Assembly (NCBI GenBank): GCA_022813625.1
Contig: JAKLMB010000042.1
Span: 1 to 64,000 of the forward strand
Reading direction: 5' to 3'
From: Aaosphaeria pasadenensis
Lineage: Eukaryota > Ascomycota > Dothideomycetes > Pleosporales
Length of the DNA stretch: 64,000 nt
A program made the position numbers and the translations under genes. Numbering within the stretch: position 1 is the stretch's first letter; each line of letters starts with the position of its first letter. The notes under the pieces are model-generated. The model did not search any database and was not told the DNA's origin. It worked only from the letters and a program-made list of their open reading frames with translations. Positions 1 to 11,174 of the stretch are shown piece after piece.

Positions 1-72
1 TAACCCTAACCCTAACCCTAACCCTAACCCTAACCCTAACCCTAACCCTAACCCTAACCCTAACCCTAACCC
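1..72. repeat. Telomere repeat array
   Basis: Twelve uninterrupted hexamer units TAACCC, the C-rich strand of a TTAGGG telomere, lie at the very start. This marks the left chromosome end. The array passes straight into AT-rich subtelomeric sequence at about 73 with no degenerate telomere variants between. Confidence 0.98.
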
Positions 73-252
73 TAATATTTATAGAATAAATCTACGAATC
101 TATCACATAACCTGTATTACATGTCCATGTTGTAGTTAGCCTCGTCCGCGTAGAGCCTGCCTGCGTCCTCCTGTTCCCATAGGTCCTCCTCGTAGGATTC
201 CTCGTCGCCCTCCAGCCACTCAGAATCGTCATTGTTCGGTTCATCCGTAACA
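73..252. repeat. Subtelomeric direct repeat, less mutated copy
   Basis: This segment recurs at 919-1097 with a constant offset of about 845 bases. Here it keeps a readable reverse-strand frame and GC-richer sequence. Differences between the copies are almost all transitions, with this copy holding the C (or G) and the other the T (or A), as expected if only the other copy was heavily hit by RIP. Confidence 0.8.
117..251 (-). pseudogene. C-terminal remnant of an unidentified repeat-borne gene
   Basis: On the minus strand an open frame of about 45 codons ends at a TAA (117-119). It encodes a strongly acidic tail rich in Asp, Glu, Trp and Tyr, including the stretch DDSEWLEGDEESYEEDLWEQ, and finishes NYNMDM. 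An in-frame stop lies immediately upstream, so only the end of a gene is left, abutting the telomere. In the second copy (about 962-1096) the same tail carries TGG-to-TAG changes at its tryptophans. I do not recognise the family; a transposon protein or a telomere-linked gene is possible. Confidence 0.5.
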
Positions 253-1646
253 GGCTAGGAATCCTTATAGCTTACTTTAAGTCCTATTAAACTTCTTAAG
301 TTTAGCTAGTTTTAGGAGTCTACTATAGTTTATCCTTCTCTTAAGTACTACTAACTTATCTAAGATTCCTTTATTTATATTACTTCCTCCTTTAGGGAAC
401 TTATCTCTAAAGAGAGTAGTAACTTACTTAAAGAGTTCCTAGTAGGCCTCCTTTACCTTTATATTTTCTTAGTTTAGGTAATTTACCTATTCTTTTAGTT
501 AGAGTAGGTCCTCTAAGTTAGAGGATACTAGTCTATTTATTAGTAGTCTAGTTAAACTAGATATTATTAGTATAGTAATATATACCTATTAGGAAGTCCT
601 TAAGATATAATTATTAAAGTATAATAGGGTTATCTAAGTAGAGACTTAGATATATAACCTTAAAGGAGTTCTATTAAGTAGTAAGGGCTATAGGTATAGT
701 ATTAATATACTAGTAAGGTTAAATATTAATTAATTACTATTATATAAATATATTACTAAAGATATTATAAGTAATCTTCTATTAGGAAACTAGATATAGA
801 GAACTATATTATAGATTAATAATAAGGACCTATTTATAGAATATATTCTACTTATATATATAAGTATACTTAGTAGATTTATTAGGTTTATAAAGTAAAT
901 CTATAAATCTTAGATTTATAATATTTATTAGATAAATCTATAAATCTATTATATAACTAGATTACGTGTCTATATTATAGTCTGCTTTGTCTGCATAGAG
1001 CCTGTCTGCATACTCCTGTTCCTATAGGTCCTCCTTGTAGGATTCCCCGTCGCCCTCTAGCTACTCAGAATCGTTACTGTTCGGTTCATCTGTAACAATT
1101 ACCTTATCTCTATAATATTAGATTACGTAACTTATCTTTAGGTGTTATTAAGCCCTTTAGCTATAATCTCTAACTTCTGTCCTAAGTACTTAATGCCTTC
1201 TTTGTCCTTATAGGTTCTGGTATTGTAACAAATGTTTAGACCTAATATTTCCTAGGTAATATATCTAAAGTAGTAGGATTAGATAGATAGAGTATTAGCA
1301 AGAGGGTAGTAGTAGTATTAGCTAGAGGTTATATTTAGAAAGGGTATCTTTAGATTATTACCTAATAATTAAATCTCTAACTTATTTATTAAGCAAGTAC
1401 TTTTGCTAGAAGAGTTAAAGATCTAGATTTAGTTACTAGATATATATATTACCTACGTAAGCAAGGCATTATATTAAGTATTACTATTGCTTACCTTAGC
1501 TATTACAGGAATGCTACCTCCTAATTAAATACTAGAGGTAGAGCAAGTAATAGACTAGATATAGGTATTACAGGGAGATATTATAATACTTCTTAAGGAG
1601 AGTATCCCTTTATCCTTATAAGAGGATAATAGTTAGGTAGTAGAGA
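253..1646. other. AT-rich, RIP-like subtelomeric DNA
   Basis: Very AT-rich DNA full of TA dinucleotides, with stop codons in all frames and no gene. Its composition contrasts with the conserved genes from 4.2 kb onward. It includes the second copy of the subtelomeric repeat. Confidence 0.8.
919..1097. repeat. Subtelomeric direct repeat, RIP-mutated copy
   Basis: Copy of 73-252. Where the first copy has CA or TG this copy often has TA, for example TCCAGCCACTCAG against TCTAGCTACTCAG. The reverse-strand frame is broken by stops created from tryptophan codons. The pattern fits CpA-to-TpA repeat-induced point mutation. Confidence 0.8.
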
Positions 1647-1765
1647 GGGGGTTATTAAAAAGGTACAGTATTAAATAAGACATTGTACTGTATAATTAGC
1701 CTAGATAGGGGTTGTTAAAAAGGTGCAGTATTAAAGGTAGTACTGTACCTTTTAAATAACCCCCC
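1647..1765. mobile_element. MITE-like inverted-repeat element
   Basis: A 119-bp unit bounded by near-perfect inverted arms of about 25 bp. The left arm begins GGGGGTTATTAAAAAGGTAC (1647) and the right arm ends with its complement at 1765, with one mismatch inside the first 24 positions. A third, direct-oriented copy of the left arm begins at 1708, so the right half (1708-1765) can form its own hairpin. There is no coding capacity and I see no clear target-site duplication. It could be a nested pair of miniature elements. Confidence 0.55.
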
Positions 1766-1902
1766 TTCTTATATATTCTATTCTGTTTATATATAATGTA
1801 ATATTTATAGATTATATCCTAGTATTAGTTTTAAGATGTAGTAAGGGCTAAAAGTACTATATAGACTACTAGAATAAAATATTACTCTTTATTTTCTTAG
1901 TA

Positions 1903-2007
1903 GATATTGCCTTACCCTTCTTAGATATTACCTCTTTGTTAGCAGATATTGCCTCGACAATATTGGATATCGCCTTTTTCTTGGCGGATATTGCATAGAA
2001 AAAAGGA
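1903..2007. repeat. 21-bp minisatellite, five units
   Basis: GATATTGCC-like starts recur at 1903, 1924, 1945, 1966 and 1987, exactly 21 nt apart. The units can be read as heptapeptides on either strand: D-I-A/T plus four residues on the plus strand, or A/V-I-S plus four residues on the minus strand. A sixth GATATCGCC at 2053 lies in the same plus frame, inside the start of the C2H2 fragment, after three stop codons. The plus frame therefore looks like the decayed upstream part of that gene. Confidence 0.6.
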
Positions 2008-2049
2008 CGCTAGTACTAATCTGGCCTAGTAATTTCCTTTTTAGGGTTC

Positions 2050-2817
2050 ATGGATATCGCCCTGATATCCGTGGTTCTAATATACATAGAGCCTTATGTC
2101 TGTATCTCCGCGAATTGCACGTATTCCAATAGCCCAGAACCCGGTTCTTTGACTTTTGGAACATCCAAGGCCTGGACGAGCCACATGCGTGACACTCACC
2201 GGCATGCATGGAAGTGCAGGGCACCATCTCACAAGCAGATTATTTTCGCACAGGAAATCGAATATGAGGAACATGCGCGTAAAGTACATCTCGTCCCTGA
2301 GGCATATGTCAGAACCATCAGCAATGCAGCTGCGATTCCCGACAAATTTCTCGAGTGTCCCTTTCGCGATGGCTTTAAGGGCTCTGAAGATAGCGGTTGG
2401 GACGCTGTTTTCGGGATTGAAACCCTTCGCCTACATATCGCTAATCATATGAAAGAAATTGCTTTACTTGCATTGCAGAAACTGCCTAGCCACAGCAACA
2501 GCGATCTTGAGAATCTCAACAGCGACCAAGTCTCATGGGACGATCAATTTAGGTCAACAAAGCTACGCGAATCTATGTACAGTTTACTTGATGACGAGGA
2601 CATAAAGCTCGACTATGGAGCTGAAGATCACGTCTCATCTGAACACATTCATCATAGCAGCAGTCCTCTTTCTGAAAGGGTGGAACCACAGAAGGACCAT
2701 GATGGAAACACAAGGGCAAGTTGTCATCACGAACTATTAGCCAAGCACATTCGAGAAATTCAGGATCTTGTAGATCAAGGTGCGCATGTAATAGATACCT
2801 TTATAAGTAAAACCTAA
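2050..2817 (+). pseudogene. N-terminally truncated C2H2 zinc-finger family gene fragment
   Basis: A 255-codon frame opens at an ATG but looks like the 3' part of a larger gene. It begins with C2H2-type spacings (CISANCTYSN, then AWTSHMRDTHRH, WKCRAPSHKQ, EHARKVH; and ECPFRDGF with LRLHIANHMKEI). These are the degenerate tandem fingers found in a large fungal family that often also carries ankyrin or NACHT domains. The tail is acidic and ends with a helix-like segment. Just upstream lie a TACTAAT branch-like site and a pyrimidine tract ending TTTTTAG at 2042, suggesting an orphaned last exon. A second, stop-bearing copy sits at 29229-29843. Whether it is expressed cannot be told. Confidence 0.6.
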
Positions 2818-4191
2818 ATTTCTTTAGAGAGATCAAAATGACCTGCAAGGAATCATCTTGCTGGAATCTATTCTACAAATTGGAACCCATTTTACCCACC
2901 AAATTCTACCCTTTTCTGGATATCTAGTACGTATAAAATTTTCAATCTGCTATAGTTTCTATTAATCATTCATTTTGAAGTCCTACGCCTCGATCATACA
3001 CCTCCTTGTAGCTGCCGTACTTCGGATGGTATCAGGAATGTTTCTACTGTGTATTTACTCTCCACTAGTTAGAGGCAAACTCTTGCGAATGTGGTGACCC
3101 GACCTTAAATCGTCATCTCGGGCTCGCTTTTCCGTTGTCCATCTGCTCAGATACTTTTTACAGTCGGTTCATGGAGTGGCTTCGCAGAAAGCGGTACTGA
3201 CAATGCTCTTGACCTTCCTACCAGCACATCAGGCACATAGCAATCTACTCTAGCCGGATAGTTGATCCCCAATCTGTGAGGTATTTCATCCACCACTTTT
3301 TTTCAAAGGTGATTTTCATGTTCCTGAGATTGTGAGCCTTCCGCTAATGTCCAAAGACTCCCGGTGCCATGTATTCGATTGTATCCCGTATTATTCGAGG
3401 ACATTGATACCAGAACAGCAATTGTACTGTGCCGCTTGAACCCCAACTTTGGGCCGAATATGCGACGTGATAGTGAAATATTAGAGAATACTGACCTGTT
3501 ATATAGATGGATATCGCTATAGTGGAGTCCAACCTACGTCGTGTTAGGCATGAACTATACATGAGTAGACTTTCTCCTTGCTCATAAACCTGGATCGATT
3601 TCAACCGATTGAGAAATTCTCTACATCATTCTACCCTCCTGCATCTCCCCATTTCTCCTTAATTCGATACTGTCTCATTAAGCATATTCTCCTACCAGAC
3701 TCTAGTCTCAAATATACAGCTTCCCAGAGTGATGTTTCCATATATACTACTTGCTGCGGTCACCGAGTATGCCGGCTACATATATCAAGCATTCAACGTC
3801 TTAAAGCTAGTTGTCCCAGTTGTTCAGTTAACGAATCGACTTGTTAGGGCCGAACAACATCTAAATGGGTTTCACGCAGATCTTTTGGTGTGCTCAAGTA
3901 CAGCCTGATATTCCTTTAGAACCAAGTAAGATAGCTACGTCTCCCTACAGTTTGCTAAGACGATTCTCTATAAAACGTTCATTACAGCGCCAGATGTATC
4001 CTGTGAAAGAGCTTTGCTTTCTAAAATGTAGGCCGATCTGAGCTGGTCTGTTGTAGAGGGTTACAATAGGATGTGTCGGGAAAGGGCTGATAATGAGGAT
4101 CGGGAGCACCCTGGAATATCTTTTTAAGAAAGAGGGAGAGCAGCAAACCAGTTTTATCATTTTTATATACTTGTAGCTTGCGCGCGGAGTG
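2818..4191. other. Intergenic, holds duplicated flank
   Basis: No convincing gene. The segment 3514-3568 matches 29991-30045 (about 49 of 55 positions), so the duplication that includes the C2H2 fragment extends at least 750 bp past its stop. The remainder is moderately AT-rich with only short spurious frames. Confidence 0.6.
3514..3568. repeat. Duplicated segment shared with 29991-30045
   Basis: Begins TCGCTATAGTGGAG and ends ATGAGTAG in both copies, with six mismatches over 55 positions, mostly transitions. It lies downstream of a C2H2 fragment in the same orientation at both places, supporting one segmental duplication. Confidence 0.75.
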
Positions 4192-5420
4192 TCACATGTG
4201 CCTCCGACTATATGCCCAATAAGCCTTCCATGGCAACGTCCAATCCGCCTTCCTAAGTGATGCATCGAAAAGATCGAAATCAACCTTCTGCAACCGATCC
4301 AGCCACGACTGCGTCGCCACACTCGCCATGAACACCCCGAACGCCTGCTCCACCTCCACGAGCTGCACATCCGTCCCAGCGTTCAACTGCTGCGGTGTGT
4401 ACTCGTGCTCCGCATCGTGCTGATGCTCGAATTCGTGGCCCAGCGTGCCTTCGGAGCGTAACTTGGACACCATCTCCCGCGCTGTGATTAGGTGGTCGTT
4501 GGCGCGGGTTGCGACAGCGAAGACAGCGTCGCGGAGGCCAGGGGCAGAGGACCCAAGGCGGAAGACGTCTTCTTCCCTGACGCCGGAGTCTGCCATCACG
4601 TCTAGGGGGAGCATGACCGCGCCTTGTGTGGGCCCCGATGCGCCGGTGATCGAATTGCTGGTTCCGAAGGGTTGGGCAGGCGGGAAGGCGATAAGAGGGA
4701 TACCCCGGAGGACGGCGGCGATGCCGGTGGCTTTGCCGATGTGCGAGGCGATGTGGTCGGTCGTTATGGATGCTTGGGGGAGTGCGGAAAGAGTGAGGTA
4801 CATCATTGTTGAGTAGGTGTTCTCCGCGTAGGTTTCCAGCGACGAGAGCGTGGGGTAGGGCGGGTTCCCGAGGTACTGTTCCCGGGTGTTGATGATGCGG
4901 TTGAACCAGTTCTTGCTGAGCTTCGCCCGGCCGCCGGAGTGGTGGTGGTGAAGTGCCTCCTGGGCTTGTGAGAGAAGGATCGCGACTGGTTCTTTGGGAG
5001 GTCGTCCGTCGAGCGCTTTTGCGACGTTGTCTCGCCAGAACTGCATGCGCATCATGCCTACGGTGGGTGTACTTGTGGTGTCGGCGACACGGGCGACGTC
5101 GACGTTTAGGGCGCGGATTGCGAGATAGGCATCGCGGGCTGAGGAGGGTATAAACGGCATGAGTGTATGAGAGGGCGCATCATATTTGCTACGTCAATGT
5201 CAGTAATGTTGCTGTCTAGATGAGAACAAGGTGCGGAAGGGGCGGGGAAGACATACCGGATGAGCTCTACGCAATATCGTCGGGCGGACTGAATTTCCTC
5301 CCTTGAAGGCGTAGCCGGCTGTGCTAGACATGGCGTTGAGTGGAATTGTCGCCGTATTTGGAGTTTGTGAAGTCGAATGGCCCGTCTTGCGGGGACTGTT
5401 GAAATGCTCGAGAGTCGCAT
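4192..5420 (-). CDS. Complex I assembly factor 6-like, squalene/phytoene synthase fold
   Basis: Two exons (5420-5257 and 5188-4192) around a 68-nt intron (GTATGT to TAG) give 386 residues. The chosen ATG at 5420 starts an Arg/Ser-rich presequence with RRQFHSTPCLA, typical of a mitochondrial targeting and processing region; there is an upstream in-frame ATG at 5519. The body follows the NDUFAF6 pattern: SARRYCVELIRKYD, then AYLAIRALNVDVARV, MRMQFWRDNV and IGKATGIAAVLRGIP. The family keeps the trans-isoprenyl synthase fold but acts in assembly of respiratory complex I. This is a conserved housekeeping gene lying only 4 kb from the telomere, so the chromosome end is not purely accessory. The splice keeps frame as IRKYDAPSHTLMPF. 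Confidence 0.9.
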
Positions 5421-5794
5421 CGGAAATTTTGGAGCGGAACAAAAAAAAAAGCAGTGGCAATGTATAGGAATCTTGGTATCAATCCATTGCTTGGTGGTGG
5501 CGGTATGCTGTAAAATCAAATCGTAAGAACCAAGTGCTGCGAATCATTCAACAGATATAAAACTGCAATTGAGTCGTATGGGGAGGGTTGAAGTTTGAAG
5601 CTGTACCTAGATAGTCAAACGTCGACCATTCACGGCAAGGATGAAGATGATGATGATGTCGGTGTTCGGAGGTCCGTGCGTTACGTGAAAGCGTGTCAGG
5701 GCAGAGAAACGCGACTTCCCTAGGGAGAATTTACGAACAACCAAGGTCAGGACCTACACACGGGAACTATCCACCCACATCGCTCTACAACGCC

Positions 5795-8700
5795 ATGGAT
5801 GATCCGCATCCAGGGGAGAGACCCCGAAAGAAACCTCGATTCTGGGTGGAAAAAAACGAGGAACCTGTCGTCGAGTCGGTCCATCCTGCCGTTACCCCTC
5901 TGCATGTCAATGTTTCGCCGTCGCCGTCGCCGCCACCACCGAACAATGAGGCACCGACGGCTGAGCAGCCAAAGGTAGATGATAGTCAACTCCATGCCGA
6001 CAGTATAACCGATGGCTTCGATACTGGCCTTCTGCAAGCCGTGGTTGGCGAATTGTCCCCGAGCGTGTTGCAGATCCTACAGCGTCGAAGCAACAATGAT
6101 GTGCAACGCGGTATATTCTCCCATGCGAAACTTGTAGGCCCTTCTGACCTTTGGAAACAGCTATCAATCTCTACCTTGACGGTTCATGGCAGTCCGCGCC
6201 TCCTTCAGTTACTCCCTCCACCAGTACATCTTTACCTTTCCAAACGAGACTGACGAACGGACTCAAACGACAAGATACTGAGATGTCGTCTATCTCGACT
6301 CCGGATTCGGAAGCGTCATCGACACCTATGGCTCCTATTCTCAAAGCAATGCCCTCGAAACGTTATATTGGATCTTTTGGCGCCGTGGCGTGGGCCACAA
6401 GAAGTGGAAGAGGATTGCTACAACATGCGGAGAAAGTGGGGATCGAGCGCAGTAAGATGAAGGAATATCCAACCAAGAAGCGCGCCGTAAACAACAAGAA
6501 GCAGGATGTAGTAGTCAGATTCACAAACGCAAAGGGCGAAGAGGTGGGAAGACTTGAGAACGGTTTCGCCGCTTGGATATCTGTCTTGATCGATCAAAAG
6601 CTTTGTTCATTTGAGGGAAGCTGTGTGTACGTTCCTGACCGACTGAAGACCGGCGAGACCGTCTACCTCCAGCTACAATGTTTTTTCGTGCGAAGTGCAT
6701 TCGATAAGAGGAAATTTGTCAAACCCGATAGTAATCGTGCCATCAGCCCGTTTGAAGAGTTGGAAAGCCGGGACGAAAAGGATCTCCGCCTTAGGCAGGT
6801 CGCCATGGTGAAACTTTTCGAAGCCATAAACCTGAGTCCATCCCGTAACAACGAATCCACCGAGAAACATAAACGTCAGGGACTGTTGCAGGCGGCAGAG
6901 AGCGCTGAAAGCAAAGAGCAAAAGGAGAAAACAAAAGCAATCACATCTACACTACCAGGCTCGTCGCCCCCATCGGAGGAGAACGAAGAGGGCGAGGAAT
7001 TGGAGCAAGACCAGTTGGACTCACTATACAAGAAAGCTCAATCATTCGACTTCAACACACCAACCCTTGAACCTGCCAGTACCTTTTCCATGGACCTTCG
7101 GAAATACCAGAAACAAGCTCTGCATTGGATGGCTGGTAAAGAGAGAGACGAAGCCGCAGAAAACAGGGAGTTATCGATGCATCCGCTTTGGGAGGAGTAC
7201 GTGTGGCCGACGCAAGATGCCGACAACAATCCGGTCCCAACCGTTGATGAACAGACAATGTTCTACGTCAACCCCTACTCTGGAGAACTCTCGCTGGAGT
7301 TTCCTCGGCAAGAACAGAACTGTTTAGGTGGTATTCTTGCAGACGAGATGGGGTTGGGCAAAACAATCGAGATGCTCAGTTTGATCCATACCCACAGGAA
7401 CTCAATCCAGGAGAAGGATTCAACTGTCAAGACGCTTCCACGACTGTCTAAGAGCAGTGCGACCGTAGAGCAAGCACCATATACAACTCTAGTCGTCGCT
7501 CCCATGTCGCTTTTGGCACAATGGGCGAGCGAAGCCGAGAAAGCCTCGAAGGAGGGAACTTTGAAGGTATTGCTATATTACGGTGCCGAAAAGTCCGCGA
7601 ACCTGCAAAAGCTGTGTTGCGAAGCAAATGGTGCCAATGCACCCAACGTAGTCATCACCAGCTACGGGACTATACTATCTGAGTTTAACCAAGTAGCGGC
7701 AATGGATGGCAATCGTGGGTCTCACGGAGGACTGTTTTCGCTAGAGTACTTCCGCATCATCCTCGACGAAGCCCATTACATAAAGAATCGACAGTCAAAG
7801 ACCGCGAAGGCTTGCTATGAGCTCAGCGCAACACATCGATGGGTTCTCACCGGAACGCCAATTGTCAATCGCCTTGAGGATTTGTTCAGTCTAGTCCGAT
7901 TCTTGAAAGTCGAACCCTGGAGTAATTTCTCTTTCTGGAGGACGTTCATCACGGTACCCTTCGAATCGAAAGACTTCCTTCGGGCCTTGGATGTAGTTCA
8001 AACCGTGCTGGAGCCTCTCGTGCTTCGCCGAACAAAGGACATGAAAACACCAAGCGGTGAAGCTTTAGTACCTCTTCCTCCACGAACGATTGAGATCGAC
8101 AGAATCCAACTATCACAAGATGAGCGGGAAGTATATGACTACATCTATATGCGCGCAAAGCGCGTTTTTGCTCAAAATGCTGAAGCTGGAACTCTTATGA
8201 AATCGTACACAACCATCTTCGCCCAGATTCTCAGACTGCGACAGTCGTGCTGCCATCCCGTCCTCACGCGAAAGAAAGACATTGTAGCTGAAGAGGAGGA
8301 TGCCGCCGAAGCGTCGGATATTGCCAATGGTCTTGCTGATGATATGGATCTCCAGTCACTCATCGAGAGATTTCAGTCTGATGGCGAGCAAGATGCCAAT
8401 TCCTTTGGTGCCCACGTCCTGAAGCAAATTCAAGACGAGTCGAATTCCGAATGCCCGATATGCTCTGAAGAGCCAATGCTTGATCAGGCAGTCACCGGCT
8501 GTTGGCATAGTGCCTGCAAGGAATGCCTCCTTAATTACATTAGCCATCAGCGGGACAGAAATATTCTCCCTCTCTGTTTTAATTGCAGAAACCCCATCAA
8601 TGCCCGCGATATCTTCGAAGTGGTACGACATGACCACTTGCTTGAAGAAGATTCTCTTCAAGATTCAATCGAAAGTTCTTCTCAAACTCCTCGAATTTCC

Positions 8701-9310
8701 CTGCGCCGTATCGGTCTTGCCGGATCCGCGAAGACACAGGCCTTACTCAGCCATCTAAAAGCCGAAAGGCGTGAAGACAAGACCACAAAATCTGTTGTGT
8801 TCTCTCAGTTCACGTCCTTCCTCGACCTCATCGAGCCTGCCCTTACCCGCGATCACATCCCATTTGTTCGTTTTGATGGTTCAATGTCGCAAAAGCAGCG
8901 CGCAATAGTGCTCCAAGAGTTCAATGAATCTTCTCAACCTTATGTGCTGTTATTGAGTCTACGTGCTGGTGGTGTTGGGCTCAATTTGACATGTGCACAA
9001 AGAGTCTTCATGATGGATCCTTGGTGGAGCTTCGCGGTAGAAGCACAAGCCATCGACCGGGTGCATCGGATGGGGCAGACGAAGAAGGTGAAGGTTGTGC
9101 GGTTTGTGGTAGAGGGCAGCATCGAAGAGAAAATGCTGAAGATTCAGGATAGGAAGAAGTTCATGTGAGTATTCCGATGAAAGCAGTTCTTAAGTGTCCA
9201 GGAGCAACTTTTACTGACATTTTCTTCGCAGTGCGAGTTCTTTGGGCATGATGAGCGACGAGGAGAAGAAACTTCAGCGTATCGAGGACATCAAGGAGCT
9301 TCTCAGCTAA
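5795..9310 (+). CDS. RAD5: DNA repair helicase/ubiquitin ligase RAD5
   Basis: Three exons (5795-6110, 6161-9164, 9232-9310) encode 1132 residues. The ATG at 5795 starts MDDPHPGERPRKKPRF, the usual basic N-terminus of ascomycete Rad5; the upstream frame has no ATG. A HIRAN domain lies near residues 173-270 (from YIGSFGAVAWAT). The SWI2/SNF2 ATPase has Walker A DEMGLGKT near 500 and Walker B LDEAH near 642. A C3HC4 RING sits inside the helicase near 869-915 (CPIC, GCWHSACKECL, CFNC). Helicase motifs V-VI follow (LRAGGVGLNL, QAIDRVHRMGQ). This architecture is diagnostic for the E3 that polyubiquitinates PCNA in error-free damage tolerance. The last intron splits the Ile codon before ASSLGMMSDEEK. 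All key residues are present. Confidence 0.97.
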
Positions 9311-10322
9311 GCGGTTTGATGTCATGGCCTTTTGTACGATAAGTAGCGTGACATAGCACTGCATGCATATATCGGAATAGTTCGGCGTTGTATTGTGTCT
9401 ATAGATACGGAGGAGGAGTACATGAGTCTGCGCAATGCCATCAGCGTATTCATGTCTAAAGCGTTTCACGCGGTGCGGAATGGAGGCAACTGGAATAACA
9501 TCGCGCTGCAATGCGCATATTAAAAGCATGGTTTGTATTTGGGACCATGTGAAGATTAGCTAGAACCAAAGCGAGCATCATGACATTTAATGGAACACTT
9601 TGCCAACTGCTTCAACGTTCTTATGTGTATAGTAGAATTGGAGATCGTTTTACTGGCATATCTCGCCAGACAAGTTAATCCAGTGAGGCCATGTGAATGT
9701 TGTCGATCAGGTCTAAAGCTATTCAGAAATTCTTCGCAAGAGCAGGAATACAGAATCAAGTGTTGTTAAGGAGGCCAATGGCCTTATTATTAAGTCAGAA
9801 TCAAAGGTATGGTTTTCGCATGATATCGACGGATGTGTATGTAATGGAGAGTTCTTCGAGGATAAGTACGCTACGCATCAGATACAACACTGTGCTTGAG
9901 AGACCATCTCCATATAGGTTTCAAACATCGCTTAGGAGCTGACAAGGTTGAAACCTGTCCTTGATCTACTATATGTTTGTTTGAAGGTACTGCGAAAGCT
10001 TTTAGGACCACATGGTTACCCAGGGATTTTGGAATTAGACCAGCACTGGCGTGACTAGGGATCAAAAGAAATGTTCCAGATCAAAGCGGTGCGTAAAGCA
10101 GTCGGCAAATGCCCATTCATTTAGAGTAAATTATAACCATATCGGGGAATACACTAACCCATTGGAACGAGGCGTGTATATATTGCAGTGTGGCAATGAC
10201 ATGGGACCACAGCCTAAATACAGCACTGCACATGATGTTAAACGTTGCGAACCCGCCTTCACACAACGCGAATCGTCGTTTGGGATCTATGAAATCCGAC
10301 GTGGACGTTGTGCGCTACTTAC
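9311..10322. other. Intergenic, UstYa promoter at right
   Basis: No gene recognised; frames are short and without family features. A TATATATT stretch near 10176 lies about 145 bp upstream of the next ATG. Confidence 0.6.
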
Positions 10323-11174
10323 ATGATGACGTTCTCTAAACATGCACTCAAAGAAGAGGAAGAAGAAGCATTCCTCGCTGCTCCCATAGGGCAAAACGAA
10401 GCCCATGCTGCCCCTCATTCAACCTCGCCGTGGAAACGAACTGCGTCCGTCACGCGCATCATGATTGAGGTTTTGATGATGATCACAATCATAGTCTTAG
10501 CGATTTCGAAGTCCAAAGTTGGGTGCAGTAATCTCAAAAGAACACCAGTTCCACGATGTACGATGCCTCTCCTCATAACATATAATTGGCTATTAATTCC
10601 GTCTCAGTTCCACGAAAGATCACTACATTTCGCTCTGATCCAAAGTACATTCAAGAAGGGATGTTTTTCAACGAGTCTGATACGCTTCATACGCTGCACA
10701 ACTGGATAGGACTGAGTTCTGGTACAGCACACTGGACTGTGAATACTTTGGAATCATTGCTAACACTTATCTTCAGCGAGTCGCGGGTACATAGTGATCA
10801 ATGAGGCAGGTCCTTTTGATCTTCCAGAGCCTTACGAAGTAGCCCTTGATCGCCAGAATAATGGGCCGGGATACATGATGTCAGTGTTTCATCAACTTCA
10901 CTGTTTATCATACCTCGCGGAGCATTTCCAACAAGGATACGGAGGGATTGTTCTGGAAGAGGAGGTGGCGCATCATTCGGCTCATTGTTTCAATTATCTC
11001 CGACAAGGAATTGTTTGCTCTGCAGACACGACTTTGGAAGGCAAGACGAAAGATGGACCTGGCGAAGGGTCTGAGCATGAGTGTGTCGATTACGATGCAT
11101 TATTAAAATGGGCAAACACACATTCGGCGTATAGATGGCGAGAGGGCCTTTTGCCTGGAGAGTCAATTCTGTGA
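10323..11174 (+). CDS. UstYa-like (DUF3328) oxidase, copy 1
   Basis: Three exons (10323-10557, 10608-10721, 10777-11174) give 248 residues. A cytosolic N-terminal tail with an acidic run is followed by one membrane helix at about 46-62, then a lumenal domain. Both UstYa hallmarks are intact: HQLHC at 155-159 and HSAHC at 183-187, the second followed by FNYLRQGIVCSADTTLE, which is the family's most conserved block. UstYa-type enzymes catalyse oxidative cyclisation of RiPP precursors in dikaritin pathways and act in the secretory pathway. This copy stands apart from the main group at 21.5-29 kb. A second ATG at 10326 is equally possible as the start. The substrate is unknown. Confidence 0.9.

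Noticed and set aside
3344..3604. Minus-strand frame with a SCLTRRRLDSTIA segment resembling one at 29896-30180
   Set aside because: The similarity is explained by the 55-bp duplicated block. The rest of each frame is unrelated and has no coding features.
5693..5794. Upstream extension of the RAD5 frame
   Set aside because: It begins with GTG, not ATG; the conserved N-terminus begins at the ATG at 5795.
10051..10326. Plus-strand frame upstream of UstYa copy 1 with several Cys and Lys/Arg, considered as a precursor peptide
   Set aside because: It lacks a signal peptide and repeated cores, and it overlaps the likely promoter and leader of the UstYa gene.
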